Part shown: positions 15,573-28,800 of the stretch, piece by piece
How the letters are laid out: each line of letters begins with the position of its first letter
How positions within the stretch are numbered: the stretch's first letter is position 1
Assembly: GCA_907165135.1 (NCBI GenBank)
Contig: OU015569.1
Span: 10,106,501-10,170,500 of the forward strand
DNA: 64,000 nt
Direction: 5' to 3'
DNA from: Oikopleura dioica
Lineage: Eukaryota > Chordata > Appendicularia > Copelata > Oikopleuridae
The notes under the pieces: model-generated
The model's database searches: none
What the model saw: the letters and a program-made list of their open reading frames with translations, nothing else
Told to the model about the DNA's origin: nothing
Program-made: the position numbers and the translations under genes

Positions 15573-18073
15573 ATGTTTTTAGCAACGTTACTTGCTGGTC
15601 TTATTGGCTTTTTATGGGACAGACTGTCGTTGATACCATGGTATATTTTAACGAATCAGAGGAGAAAAGTCGAGTATCAAACTCGGCAGAAATCCAAGCT
15701 TATGCCAGGCGAAGAGAACATTTGGATGTCCGGCGATACAGAGAGAGTTATTGAGACATACTATTATGGCGAGCGCACTATGGACAAGGTCTTTCTGAAA
15801 GCGGTCGAAAAATTCGCCGATTTGCCCGCTCTCGGAACGCGAGAATTGCTTCAAGAAGTGGACGAGGTACAGCCAAATGGCAAAGTCTTCAAGAAAGCTG
15901 TTTATGGCGAGTACAAATGGATCACTTTTCGAGAGTTCGGCCAGAAAGTCGATCAGTTCGCAAAAGCGCTGACTGAAATTGGCGCCAAGAAAGTCGCAAT
16001 TTATATGGGTAAATAGATTTTTTGGAATTTCTAGCCAACGATTTTTTCTTTTTAGAAACTCGTGCTTGCTGGCAAATTGCTTGCCAAGCGTGTTTTCAGC
16101 ACAACATAGACATTGTCACAGTTTACGCCTCACTTGGAGACGAAGCGGTCTCCGCTGCTCTGCAAGAGGCCGAAGTAGATTACTTATTGACCTCAGGTGA
16201 CCTAGTCAACAGGTCGCTCGTTGGTGTCCTCAAAAAAGTGCCCTCGTTAAAGGCTGTTGTTTGGGCGCCATTTGACTCATTTTCTGCTAAATTGAAAGTC
16301 AAGGAAGGAATTCTAAAAATCTCAAATAATCAAAAATTAAAATCAAAAACTGCAAACTAAAATCCTAAAAAAGCAAGAAGATTACCCGAATACTAAAATC
16401 ATCGAATGGGAAGACATGTACGCGATCGGGAAGAACTCGAAAAAGCCAAAACCAGATGGGCCGACTCCAGAAACAGTCAGCATGATTATGTACACAAGCG
16501 GCACTTCTGGCAAACCTAAAGGAGTAATGATCAGGCAAAAAGGAATGGTCGCGGCATGCTCTGGAATTGGCGAGCGAATTCAAACTGGGCATCGCTTTAG
16601 TCCTGACGACACTTACATTGGATACCTGCCACTTGCTCATATCCTTGAATGCATGGCTGAGAGTTGTGTCCTTTGGAATGGAACTAAAATTGGCTACAGC
16701 TCTGCCCTTACGCTAACTGATTTATCATCAAGGATTAAAAAAGGCAGTCAAGGTGCAATCGATGCTTTCGCTACTTTTACTTATCAAATTTTAGGTGACG
16801 CTACTGTATTGAAGCCTACACTGCTTGCCGCGGTTCCGGAAATTCTGGAAAGAATTCGAAAAGGGGTCCAAGGAAAAGTCAATAGCGGTTCTGCTTTCGG
16901 GAAATGGCTCTTCAATTTCGCTTACGATTACAAAGTCCGTCAGCTTGAGATCGGCCGTGACACTCCTATCCTTAACAAACTCATTTTCTCCAAGACCTCA
17001 GCGATGATGGGAGGAAAACTCAGACTTCTTCTGTCTGGAGGAGCTCCACTAGAAGAAAAAACGCAGCGCTTTACCCAGGCAACTCTCTGTGCTCCTGTTC
17101 TTATCGGGTATTTTTAGAAGTACGAGATATGGCTTTTAACCCAAGAATTCAGTTATGGATTAACCGAGTCTTCCGGAGGCGTTGCTGTTAGTGACTGCTT
17201 CGATAATCAAGTCCGTCGATGCGGAGGAGTCATCGATACGTGCGTTTAATGTTTAAATTTATAGAGTCTTACTTTCCATTTCAGACTTATGGTCAAGCTC
17301 GCTCCTTGGGAAGAAGCGGGATATTTTCCGACAAACAATCCTCCACAGGGAGAAGTTCTTTTCGGAGGACCAGCTGTGACAGTAGGATATTTCAAAATGC
17401 CAGAAAAGACTGCAGAAGACTACATTACTGATGAACAAGGACGAACTTGGTTCAAGACCGGCGACATCGGCCAGTTCGACCCAGATGGAGCGCTCCGAAT
17501 CGTTGGTAAGCAGTGATTTCAATGAAATCAAGGAGGAATTATCTTGTTTATTTCAACTTTCAGATCGAAAGAAAGACTTGGTTAAACTGAGACATGGAGA
17601 GTACCTTGCACTTGGAAAAATCGAAGCAGCGTTGAAGACTTCAAAATACTTGACGAACATCTGCGTTTTTGCTGATCAAAATGAGCTCTCGGTTGTTGCC
17701 GTCGCCGTTGCTAAAGAAGACGAAGTCCTCAAAGCAGCTACGGTACTAAATCGAGACTTGCGTTCTTCTCATGATACCATTTAGGAAATGTTCGTCTCTG
17801 GCGACTTTGAAGCAGTTTGCAAAGATGAGAGGATTATAAAGATGATCACCGAAGACGTTTGGAAAGTAGCAAAGGAGATTAAATTGACAAAACAAGAAAT
17901 TCCATCGAAAATTTTCGTGGAAAGCTTACAATGGCTGCCCGAGACTGGACTCGTTACTGATGCATTTAAACTCAAGAGAAAGGTACGATTCTATGATTTT
18001 CACTGATAAACTCTCGTTCTAGCCACTGAATGAATATTACGCGAAGCAAATTAAACAGCTGTACAAAAAATGA
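15573..18073 (+). CDS. long-chain fatty acid CoA ligase (ACSL3/4-type)
   Basis: Activates long-chain fatty acids to acyl-CoA via an acyl-adenylate, normally at the ER or outer mitochondrial membrane. The start is ATG at 15573, giving an N-terminal membrane segment (MFLATLLAGLIGFLWDRLSL). Exons are joined by short GT-AG introns (for example about 16011-16055 and the one after DRDLIG-type core regions near 17108-17151). Conserved motifs in order are the AMP-binding P-loop MIMYTSGTSGKPKGVM at about 16480, YIGYLPLAHILE, RLLLSGGAPLEE, YGLTESSGGVAVSD, GEVLFGGPAVTVGYFKMP, TWFKTGDIGQFDPDG and DRKKDLVKLRHGEYLALGK. The stop is TGA at 18071-18073 after KQLYKK. One join (SAKLK to QEDYPNTKIIEW, near 16297-16369) removes a read-through tail. 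All catalytic motifs are intact. The subtype is judged from the long N-terminal anchor and general similarity. Confidence 0.95.
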
Positions 18074-19227
18074 AAAATGAAAACGTTCTTCAACTTTGCT
18101 ACTAAGTAACCATTACTAACTTATGTAAAAGTGCTCGAATAAAAAGCTTCCTGCAAAATTAAACGGCAAAATGATTAAAACTATCAATGATTGTCTATCA
18201 TAGATTTTCTTACTAAAGATGTTTTATTTTTTGTTTGAAGCGCAACAACTGTGGAACATGAAAAGTGACACGCTTCACTCTAAGCCTGGAAACGTGATAA
18301 CGATATTAAATTGAGTTTAACGGTCGTTCCTTGGTACTGCATAACGCTGGCTTACAAGGTTAATGAAATTCTTGCGCTGCCGGCATTTTGAACGGAGGTA
18401 GGGTTTTTGCGCGCATGATTTCGATCTTGAATTGTCAATTAGATTAAATTAATGCATTTAAGTTAGTTACAAATATCGCAAACACCCAATTATAAGGTGT
18501 CATTATCTTCACATAAAATTTCTCGTAAACAATAATAATGATAATAATATATTTATTCAATTTCTTAGTCAGTTAAGTTAAGAAAGAATTCGTTTGTTTA
18601 TAGTTTTGTTGTCACGCCGAAAATCGGTTCATAATGCATCCGTCTTCTTTGTCATTTTTTTTTCTATTGATATCTGTACAGCTGTTTGCGCGCGAGGATT
18701 GTCGGAGAGCTGAGTCGATTCGGGTTTTCAGTTTTGCTTTTTGATTTTACGCAAGTCACGGTTTCGCACAGAAATTTTGGCCAAATCGTGGACACCGCGC
18801 TTGCCCTTGCAAAATCAGTAGCAAAATGAAATTGTAAAACTTTTGAAATTAAAATAATCTATTTACAATGGATCAAACTCGAGCACTCGCCGCGGGGCAA
18901 GTTTCACTTCTTTTTCGCGAAATGCTACCAGCATGATTTTGGTTTCTCTAAAGAGCCGATTCCGTTCATTTCAAAACTTGAAATGAAACTGAAAATCGCT
19001 CATTAGTAGATAGTGCCTTTCTTAGATTCTAGGAGACAAGGAACTAGTAGCAGCCGCAAAAAACTATGCCTTCTCCTCGATAAGCTTGCGTGCCCGAGCG
19101 GTCCTTTTAATTCAAAGCCATAATTGAATAATTATTGATACCCGAATCGCTGGATATAACCTTGGGATAGTTGTCGTTTAGCATGGATTTTAGTCAATTA
19201 AAATGTTAATTGTCGTCGAGTATTTTT
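18074..19227. other. intergenic
   Basis: AT-rich spacer between the 3' ends of the acyl-CoA synthetase (+) and the secreted protein (-). No open frame over 60 codons. It contains AATAAA-type sequences just after 18130, consistent with 3' processing of the synthetase. Confidence 0.5.
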
Positions 19228-20181
19228 TCAAACATCCTTGGGTGGTTTCGTCCATCCTTGTTCTTTGCAGACTTTACCGCTATTTCTCTCGATAACGTCG
19301 CAATACGCAGGGCACTTGCTCGCTGGAAATTTGCTACATTGCAGCCGCCATTCACGGAACTTTTCGACCAGTGTCTCAAATTTTGCCGTAAACTTGTCCA
19401 GCTTCTCTTGGTCTGCTCCGCATTCCAGCGATAAGGACTTTCTCAGAGAGCGTTTCAGGTGCGACTTAACACATAAATGAATTCAATTTTGCTTCTACTA
19501 CAGTTTCTACTCAAGAATCTGCTACAAAACTAAATCTAACTAGAATAAAGCAGAAATATAGACTCGAATTATAATTGTTTTCGATGTCAACAAGATCATT
19601 TTCAACGGAAATCTCAATTACAAATAGCTTGCTTAAAAAATACCTTTGTAAACTCAAGGAAATAGTCGGACTCCTGAACCATTGGTTTCGAGCGAGTCAG
19701 ATCGTTCAGCCTATCTCCAACACCGGTACATGTCAAATATTCTTCGCAGTTATCGAGCGACGCGCAGCCAGACGCAATCTTTCCGACCAATTTCAAATAG
19801 TAGTCAACGACTTTACTCCGAACCGTGGTCACTTTGTAGTTAAATTTGCTCTATTGCCAGTTATTGAGTGTAAATTTAGAAAATTAATAAGCTTAAAATT
19901 TAGAAAGTTAATTTTGAAATTAATTAAAATGTGGATATTACTAATCGAATAACTTTGCCTGGTTGTCTAGTTCCGGGACAATGTCGGTGTACTTGGTGTG
20001 GTTCGCCATGTTAAAATAGGCCCACTCGTCAAGTAAATTGAAAGACTTTTCAATGCGTCGTTGAAAGGGTGTCTGAAATTGGTCAATATTCTCCTTGTTG
20101 ATTTCTCTCTCTCTCTCCTACCTTCTTAGCATCGACAGATCCTAGTGCAGCTATGCCAAGCGCTATAGAAGTCACCTTCAT
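19228..20181 (-). CDS. secreted helical cysteine-containing protein, unknown
   Basis: The start is ATG at 20181, with a signal peptide (MKVTSIALGIAALGSVDA) followed by KK and a GTAGGA donor. The second exon reads TPFQRRIEKSFNLLDEWAYF ... VPELDNQAK. The third (about 19832-19645) reads VVDYYLKLVGKIASGCASLD, CEEYLTCTGVGDRLNDL. The last (about 19457-19228) reads SLSLECGADQEKLDKF, FREWRLQCSKFPASKCPAYC and ends TKPPKDV with TGA at 19230-19228. Total is roughly 215 residues with several Cys, amphipathic helices and no known domain. The exon 2 donor is not obvious, since the frame runs to TAG after NQAKLFD. A lineage-specific extracellular protein is the most I can say. Confidence 0.6.
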
Positions 20182-21693
20182 TCTCTCTTGAACGTGTTTT
20201 TAGTCTCTCTTTTTGATTTCGAATTGAAGTGCTCAAAGCGTCGACGTTCTTCGATAGTTTACGGAATGGCGCCCGACTCTGGCGCTGGAGAGCTTTCACG
20301 AGCACGCTAGAATCGTTTACTCGCGCTCTTGCAAGCCTGAAGCAAGGAAATAATAAGGATATGCTTCTTCAGAAAACATTTGAAAAAAAAACAATTTCAA
20401 AAATCTAATTGAGCAAATATTTCAAGCAAAGTGGGCAAAACTCGGTTGAACGGCGGCTAACTGACCAATGGAGAAAATATTGAACTAGGAATTGACAGGG
20501 AATGTGTCGCCACGCAGAACTAAAGCTGTTCTATCATGTTTGTCCTGTCAATCAGCGTTATCGAGACAACACTCTTGCACATGCAGAGCTCGATCATCAG
20601 CAAGAAATTACACTTTCTAAGCGATCTCTCATGGGCAAGGGAAAACTTTTTTTTTATCAATTTGCGAAAGAAAAAAGTAAAAATCTATAAAGCAAAAAGA
20701 GAGAAAATCATGCAACGACTTCTTGAAGTTTTCATTTACTTTGTAAAATGGACGCTTCTTACTATTATTGCTAATTCATTAATAATAGACAAAGGCTAAG
20801 ATAAAGGCTTATCGGTGTAAATTAAATAGATAAGTCACTTGATAGTTTTCCCAATAAATCAGACAGCTATACGCAAGAAAATTTCCAGGGAGTGCCGAAA
20901 TCATCCGAGGAAAGGGCTTTCAGTCGATTAACCTGTAGTTAGATAAAGATTTAGATTATTCGAAAAGATGGACGATGCACAAAGTCGAGTTTCGCAAGTG
21001 AATATTTAAAAGATAACCAGTAACGTGAACATAATATTTAGACCGAACACTTTTTTCTCTGTTTAAGTTGAACACTCGTCGAAACAGCGGTTCTATCGAA
21101 AACTGCACCACTTCTGTTGTTCCCAGATACAACTCTGCGGAAACAAGTGCTTTCTCAGTCATTTAGCCATTCAATTTCTATTTATCAAGCAAATAAATAC
21201 TTTGCTTTTTATCATCGAATTATTTATGGAATTTTATAGAACTTCAGTTTTTAGCTCCACAATGATTTTGTTCCCAAAGCGTAAATACGGCGACCAGAAA
21301 AGCCTCAATTAAAAAGATGTTGAACAAGTGTAATCGAGGTGAGCGTTTGTAAACTCAGAGATGTGCTTGAAACACCAAGCTCTGTTTCTTTGCACGGGAG
21401 ATGATCTTCATTTGCGCAAACGTGTTAATCGCGGCTTTCATGCAAACTAACAGCACGTTTTTTAAGCCGGCCTGAAGAACCAGTTCCAAGCCAAGCAGAA
21501 AAATCTTCGAGTTGGGTTACAAAGTTCTTCCTTTTTTTCTTTTCTTCGTTAAAAAAAACGAGTTAAAGATAATTTGATTGCCGCGAAGAAAAAAAATACC
21601 GCGACAATATAATTTTAGCGGAAATGAAGTTTACCGCGTTCACGTCTCTTTCTAACCCCCGTTTGCCTTTCCCATCGACTAGTTTTGAAAGCA
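20182..21693. other. intergenic
   Basis: Shared upstream region of the secreted protein (-) and the small basic protein (+). A few open frames (20502-20799 +, 20956-21162 -) lack any motif. A T-rich stretch with repeated TTTTCTTTTCTTC lies near 21530-21550, shortly upstream of the plus-strand gene. Confidence 0.45.
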
Positions 21694-22094
21694 ATGGACA
21701 TTGAAAATGCGCGCAAGCTCGCAGTTAAACGAATCCAAAGAAATAAATTCAAAGTTAGACTAGGAATGAGCTTTAAAATAGCGGATACTTCATCCCAAAA
21801 TGTAATTTATTTCCTCTCTAAAAAAGAACAGGAAGAAATCAGAGACCGCGATTCGTACATGCTGTCCGTGAATGAGCGCTTCAACAGAGCACGGTAATTG
21901 AAAAAAATATTTTTCATATTTTCATCCAGCGCTCTTCTAGTTTCAAATTCGAAAAGTTGTACGATCAATCAGGGCGCACTTACTTCCATGGCTATGTTTC
22001 CACGTTAGAGTTGACAGCAAGTATTTTCGTGAAAAACAAGCTCCGACACCTTCGAACTACAAATAACCAGCGAAAAAAGCCTAATCAATATTAG
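21694..22094 (+). CDS. small basic protein, unknown
   Basis: A two-exon model of 117 residues. Exon 1 (21694-21893) starts MDIENARKLAVKRIQRNKFK and includes VRLGMSFKIADTSSQNVIYF. The intron 21894-21940 is GTAATTG...CTCTTCTAG. Exon 2 (21941-22094) reads FKFEKLYDQSGRTYFHGYVS and ends RKKPNQY with TAG at 22092-22094. The frame closes exactly across the intron, which supports a real gene. No signal peptide and no recognised domain. Possibly a short lineage-specific nuclear or cytosolic protein. Confidence 0.5.
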
Positions 22095-22829
22095 GCCGCG
22101 CCCTTTTCGAGCTATAATTTAAGTTAAATTTCTATTTGTATTCCGCTTCACGTGTAATTGCTGTTTACTATCCGGTAAAAATTAAGAATAAGTCAAATCC
22201 TAAATGATAGATGAAAGAAAGATTCGTCAACTCGTGAAAAAGCCTATGAAACGTTTCTCGAGTGAGTGGGTGGAAGTCGCCAAGTCGAAGCCGCTGGAAC
22301 TGCGAATACCGGAGGTTCTAGTCACCTTTGGCTTAATGAATTTAAATTTATGAAAATTCTAGCGAACGAGGCTCCTTCCCCGAGCGGAAATGGGCGATCA
22401 AATTGAGATGTTTCGAAAGCACTTTCTCCCATTTAACACGTGACAGATCAGGAAGAGTACTTTACTACTAATGGAAGTCTACACACGCCTGCAATTATAA
22501 CTAATTGATCTTTGGTTTTTTAAATAACACTGCTGTTTTAATCAATCACTATTATTTTGCAAATAAAAAGAACATATGCTCAAATTACCTCTATGTTAAT
22601 TAGTAGCTTATTATTGCAACAACAAGGCGAGGCACCCGCCATAGCAAATTGCTTTAGATTTTGATTAGAAAATATTGAAATCATTATACAATAAAAATCC
22701 GTTCTTAGTTCACCCTGGAAGTGAATATGTTACTGCTAGTGAATATCTTAGGCTGAAAAGTTTCACCTTCTCTTTTCAAGTGTATTTTCAGAATAAAAAG
22801 TCTTTCTTGTGTGTAATGGGGGAGAAAGA
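22095..22829. other. intergenic
   Basis: AT-rich spacer between the small basic protein (+) and the 3' end of the thioester-protein gene (-). No supported gene. Confidence 0.5.
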
Positions 22830-25800
22830 TCAGCATCCACGGACCGCTCGATCAATCGGATCAAGGTTTTCCGGGCATTCAGGCTTGCACCTTCCGTCTA
22901 AAGTTTATCCATCAGGTTTACTATATGGTTGATAAGCGGCTGGTTACCTGCCGTTGTTCCGTTTTTGCATTCACAAGTCTTCTTCATTTTGTTATAAATC
23001 ATGTCTTGGAGGCAGATGCAATTAAATGAACCTTCGGAATTAAAGCACTGCGCAGCTTGGTGCAGACCACAAGGCCGCGTTCTTTTTTCGTTTGCCTCCG
23101 CGCATTCATCGATGTCGACGCATTTTCCGTTCTCGTTGAGCTTGAATCCTTTCGCGCAGCTGCACATGTGTCGTCCAAATTTTAACGGAATGCAGGTGCC
23201 GGCTCCACAGGGATTCGCGCCTTTGTAAAGGATATGATCAAATTAACTGTCAGTCGATCAATATGAAATTATCACTTTCCTTGTGTGCAGGCTGTGGGTG
23301 ATCGTGGCTCACATGCTCCGCCAAGAAGGCCTTCTTTCCACCTGTGGGTAAGCGGACATCTTGGTTCGCATTTGAGCAAATTTCCTATTTGCACTTTGCG
23401 AGTGCTTACTGGACATCTGCACTCGTAGGAGCCTGGCGTGTTCACACACAGCAGTTTGCCACAAGGGTTGGTCTCTGTTTTGCACTCGTTAACGTCCTCG
23501 CAGATTTCGTGCGTTTTCCTCCTGTATCCCTAAATTCCGCGTTCATTTAGCTGTTCAGTGAATCCAGCTATTTGTCGCAAAAACAAGCGCTCGTTAGATA
23601 CCAGTACCTGTTTACACTCGCAAATGTATGAGCCTCCGAAACGGTTGATGCAGAAAGCATTTGTACAGGGATTGCTTAGACATGGTTCAAGACGAGTCTA
23701 ACAGTTAGATCGAGGGGTGAGCGCAGTTCCGTTGCGGGTCTTATGTGAACCGTTCCTGGTCTTGCAGTGGTCGACGTCTTCAAGGTGGCGACGCCACTGA
23801 TTAAGGAGGCCCTTTCAAGCGGTCGTGTTCATCCCTTTTGACCTTTTGTGTTATCCTGCCGCGGGTGGCCTCGGTGGTGCCACTTTCCCAAAAAAGAGAA
23901 GTGCCCTGGTTTAATCGACCGCCGTCTTATCGCATTTTCTTGTATTCGGGGAGGCTGTATTCACTTTGCTCTTTCTGGGCAATGATCGACCGCGTTCCTT
24001 ATCACGTGGTTGGCAGCTAGTTCCATAGGCGTCCGGCTCGAAACGTTCGTCGGAGCACTCGCAGCGGTAATAAGTCAGAGTCGTCAGGCACATTCCATAT
24101 TTGCACCGTCCTTGCTCAGAGAGATCGCAGTAATTGCGCCTTCCGCGAAATATCACACTTTGGCGGCATTTGGCGCTAAGAACGTGTTAAAACATGTTTA
24201 ATTATAGTCTTATGATTTCACACTTTAGGGCAGCTCCTTATTCAAGACGCCACTTTACCTCGGACTGGGGTTCGTTGAAGGTGTATCCAACCACTTCATG
24301 CTAGCTCAGCAACGACCATAATTTAGACTAGTTAAAAAGAAGCAAAAAAGACAATAAGAGCATTTCCTGTTTGCAGAAATTGACGCAGTAGCCTTGATTC
24401 CATCGAATGCAATCCTTTCGAGCAGGATTTCAAACAAATTTTAGCCGAAAATTAAATAAAATGTTTATGCGCTTGTGAATCCTTTGCTTGTTTGGGTTCT
24501 GAAGTTCTAAACCAGAATTGCCCCAAGTCTCGTCTGTGCAGAGAGGTGAGTAAGTGGCCACCGCCTTCCGGTTCTCGTCGTAGTAATCATACACAGAAAT
24601 TCTAGACTCAAGTATCAAAGTGGTTTTTCAGTCTCAGCGGCACTTTCAGCGCCAATTTTACGTAAATTTTAATCGGTCAAATTTTAATGCTGAAATGAGA
24701 AGCTACAATTACTGATATTTTAGATCCCTGATTTATGAATGCTTGAACTTCAACTGAGCTCACCTAGCTGGTGCTTCGTTCGAAACTTCAACAATTGGTT
24801 TTATATGAAGCGAGAGGCAAATGTCTTCTGGCCCAACTGTATTCAAATAAAAGACGATTATTGGCGAGTCTTACTGTGGCTTCGAAACTGTTCAATCGCA
24901 GCATTGCAAAACTTAAGTCAACGGCCCTTTCCTTCGGAAATCTCGTACTTCCTTATTCCAACCAGGTGTCCCCCAGACACCACGTTTTTCAGTGATTCGT
25001 AGTCGACCCAGTAGCCAGAGGTGATCTCGACTTCGACGATAACCATGTTGGTCCAAAGCTGACTCGAGGCGGCAGATTTGTATCTAGCAAGATCTCTTAT
25101 TAAATTCCGAGATTATGAGCTTTGGAAAGTGCATAAGGTGACACGCTCCAAGTGTTACTGCATTTTTTGATGAATTTTGATTTGTTAAAATACCTAGTGC
25201 AAACTGTCAGTTGTCGGTCTTTCTTCAATCTGCACTCGTTTGGTTTTCCTCTGACGAAAACTTCCAGGTGCAGGCTGAAGAGGAGCATCATTTTAAAGTG
25301 TACAATCAAGCACTCAAGAATTACCCTTCTAACGCGTACTTCGTATTTGGTACGTTGTACGATTTTGAAATCTTTTAAAAGTTGTCCTTGATTCATTTGA
25401 AACGCCCAGATCTCAGCTGTGAACATGGAAACACATGTAAATACCTTACAGCTACTAAACTGTTCAAAGGTATTGTATTCTTTTTTTGTTCAGAGAACGG
25501 AACCACTTGGTCCTCACGCTCATTACAGAGGAATGTTTTGTTTTGAGGGAAAGCGAAGGCGAGTTCCTCAATTTTAGACTCCGCAATAGATGTTTTTCCT
25601 GAGACAAAACCTATTATAGTAAAGAACAACCGGCTGCCTGAATCATTGCACAACCCTTCCCTTCCGCCTTGATGTGCAGCTCATCGACACTTCGAAATAC
25701 GATAACAATTTAATTTTATATTTGAACAGACGGGTACCTGCCGGTAACACGAGTCTGTTGAAGCAACATGGAATTATCGCGGCCGATCTGAAGGGACTAC

Positions 25801-28800
25801 TCGAGGGTCAACGTCAACTAACTGCCACCTAACAAATCGGGAATTTTACGAAAGCGCCTTCGTCAAAAAATCCCGATAATTTACTTCCCGAGAATGTGGC
25901 TGACCCTCCTTTGTGGACTGCTGCGAGTCTTTTGAAGGGTTTTTTTCAATAAAATTAACACTAATTTAGACACCATCCGAGAACAGGCGCACGTTTGCGA
26001 GAATTATAAACATGAGGTTTTTAAATTTACGAATGATTCGTGTGAATTCGGACATGTTCGTTTTTAGCGCTACCCTTTAATTGTTCTTTTAAAAAATCCT
26101 TCCCAAAAAGCAATGTCATTTCGTTAGTGCTCATTCGCCGCGAATTGCTTTTCCCGTGTCCTTGCGTGTACTGAAATTATAAAGTTAAGCTTGCTTCACA
26201 CGGGTCAACATTTAACAAACATGGAGGATTCCTTCCAATGCGGCGACTGTATCTTGCGTGTTTCGCCATCCACCTTCACGCGGATATTTTTCGTCCAGCA
26301 ATGAGAAAAAGAAACAAATGAAAAATATCACGGGCCTAATCTGTTTCTTTGGCCAACGAGCCAGCTGATCATATATTTGCAATTCTTCTTGAAATTGATG
26401 AAATCCGCGTTTTGACTCTTCAGAGCCGATAAAGCTCAGGCAAGTTCAGCCAGCAATTTTCAGCTAATTTCCCTTTTATTTCAAATTGAATCTGTTGAAC
26501 ACGTTCCTTTCTTGCGCCTTGCGATTGGAGCGAAGAGAAATTCCGTCGAAGCAGAAAGCATCAGTCCTGTTTAGAGGTTAGCGTTCTTGCTTAAGCCCAA
26601 TCACTTCTTCTTAGCATTACGAGATATTTTCAAGCTAACCAGACCTGTGGCTTCAATTTGAGCTGCAATGGATCCTTTTCTGATGTCAAAGCTCATGTAA
26701 GTGTTTCTTGGATCCAGTTCGATTGTTTTCCTGATAACACCAATTAGTCGGTCGACAAACCCTCCGATCGATCTCCATAGCTTTTCGTCATTATCCTGTT
26801 CTTCACTGAAAGAAATCTAAATTTCATGTTCCCTTAGAATTATCAAACCATTTGTTAACGAATTGCGCGAATGTCCGAAGCGCCAAAATGGCGGAATGGG
26901 GGTTGATCATTGTCTCATCCGCTATTTTTTCGGTGATGCAGCCCATAGCTTTTCTGATGACATTCTACTACGCACTCAAAATTGATCTTTCTGGTAAGAA
27001 ATAGTCCTCTGAAATTTAATGAGTACGATCCTTGTAAAACGAATTTCTTTCGACATAGTCTTTTCCACATTTAGTGGCGTCGATGATGTTTCCCAAGACA
27101 AACGAATTCATTGCGAGTTGTCGGCTGTGAGGATCTTCGTAAGAATCATTTCGAGGCACAAAGCCGACCATTTCAAAGCAGCCGTCTTCTTTCTGCGCGT
27201 TCTTTAGCCACTCAAGTGGCTTGATTAGCAAAAACTGGGAGTCGACGAACACGTTCTTCGAGGAGCGATCTGCGCGAGCCAGGACTTTCACTGCGAACGA
27301 TGTTAGCCATGTGGAAGTGTCATCGAGCGTCGACTGCTGGCAAATCGGGTGTGAAGGAAGTAGAGCCTTTTTCATCATTTTTTAGTGTTTAGTCTTTGCT
27401 TCAAGAATTTCATCACTCGACTTGATTAAAGCGGTTCAATACTAAATGCAAACTCTCGTACGAGAGTCAATTATAAATTTAATTATTAACACTGTGTTTG
27501 GCTAAACAAGGAGTGCCTCGTTTTCCCTTCTATACGAAATAAATGCTCTTGGTAAGCCACTTTATTATTGTTTCTACTCTCATCAAGTAATGATTGAGAG
27601 TTGTTTTTCAGTAAATACCCGATTTAATCTAACAGTATTTGATGTTCATTGGAAACTTGTGAGCGCCACTGAAATTTTTAGAAGCGAGATTCCTAGTTTT
27701 TTGATCGATATAGCTCTCATAATAACTCTTATTGTTTGCTAACACCATGTTTTACAATAAACGCTCTTTTCTTCGACGGCCAATGTCGTGAAATTAACGA
27801 AAATCGCATGGCAAAAGAGGAAAACATATTCGAAACGAGGGAGCTATGTTTAAGAATCAAACATCCCAGATCCTACTGAAAACTCAACAAGCGAATAATA
27901 TTTTGGTATTTTCACCATAACCAGTGATTCCGCATTTTTGCACGAAAAGTTTGAAGCATTAAAAGTCGAAGACTATTATTGAGAGGCAAAGCTCTAACTT
28001 GATCATTGAATATCTTTGAAAATGATTCCTCATCAAAGCTGTAATTGTGATAAGATCGAACGCAGAACGGGTCGGGCTTGAAAATGACGAAACTTCCATC
28101 GAACATGAGAAATTTTATCTGTCTAAGGAGCAATTTTATTAATCGAACACTTACAAGGACTAACCTGCTGATACCAAGTTGTGTATTTCGAATGGCCCGT
28201 TGTTCTAGCTCGCGGTCATCAATGTCCAACCTGTCAAGATACTCCAGCACGAGCACATTTGGGTAGAGTCGAGCGAGATTTTGTTCTCCACATCCCATCG
28301 GCTCCTCTAATAGTGCATCGATATTCGGAACGATGGGTCCGAGAATGTCTCCTGACGCAGAAATTCGGATTTCTTCGCTTCCTTCTATTGCGTCGGAAGG
28401 AGACGGCAGAGAAATCGTCTCGCTAAATGTTGGAACTTGGTCCTTAAGAGTAACTCTACGGGCTCCGTCACACTGAAATGTCATTCATACTATCAGTTCT
28501 GCAGAGCCCTATCAAATCAAACGGCTCATGGAGTCCGTCTTCCTCTCTCCTTGAATAGTAACCGTCAAATTCCGTTCAACGCCATCGAAAACGAGCGCAG
28601 AGCTTATGGACTTCCTCCTGGTGCAGTCGTTAACTGGCCGGCCAAACATTTTAACCGAGATCGGGAAGGTACCACCTCGCTGCGTCGTAATCGAAAAGTG
28701 CTCGTGCGTGAGTTTCTCGGCTGGACAGGCGCAAGTGATTCTGTTCGACTCTCCTTGATTCTCGAGTCCTTCTGGAGTTTCGATCTGGAGCTCCAACGAG

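Noticed and set aside
20101-20122. CT dinucleotide microsatellite
   Set aside because: It is simply the first bases (GTAGGAGAGAGAGAG on the coding strand) of an intron in the secreted-protein gene.
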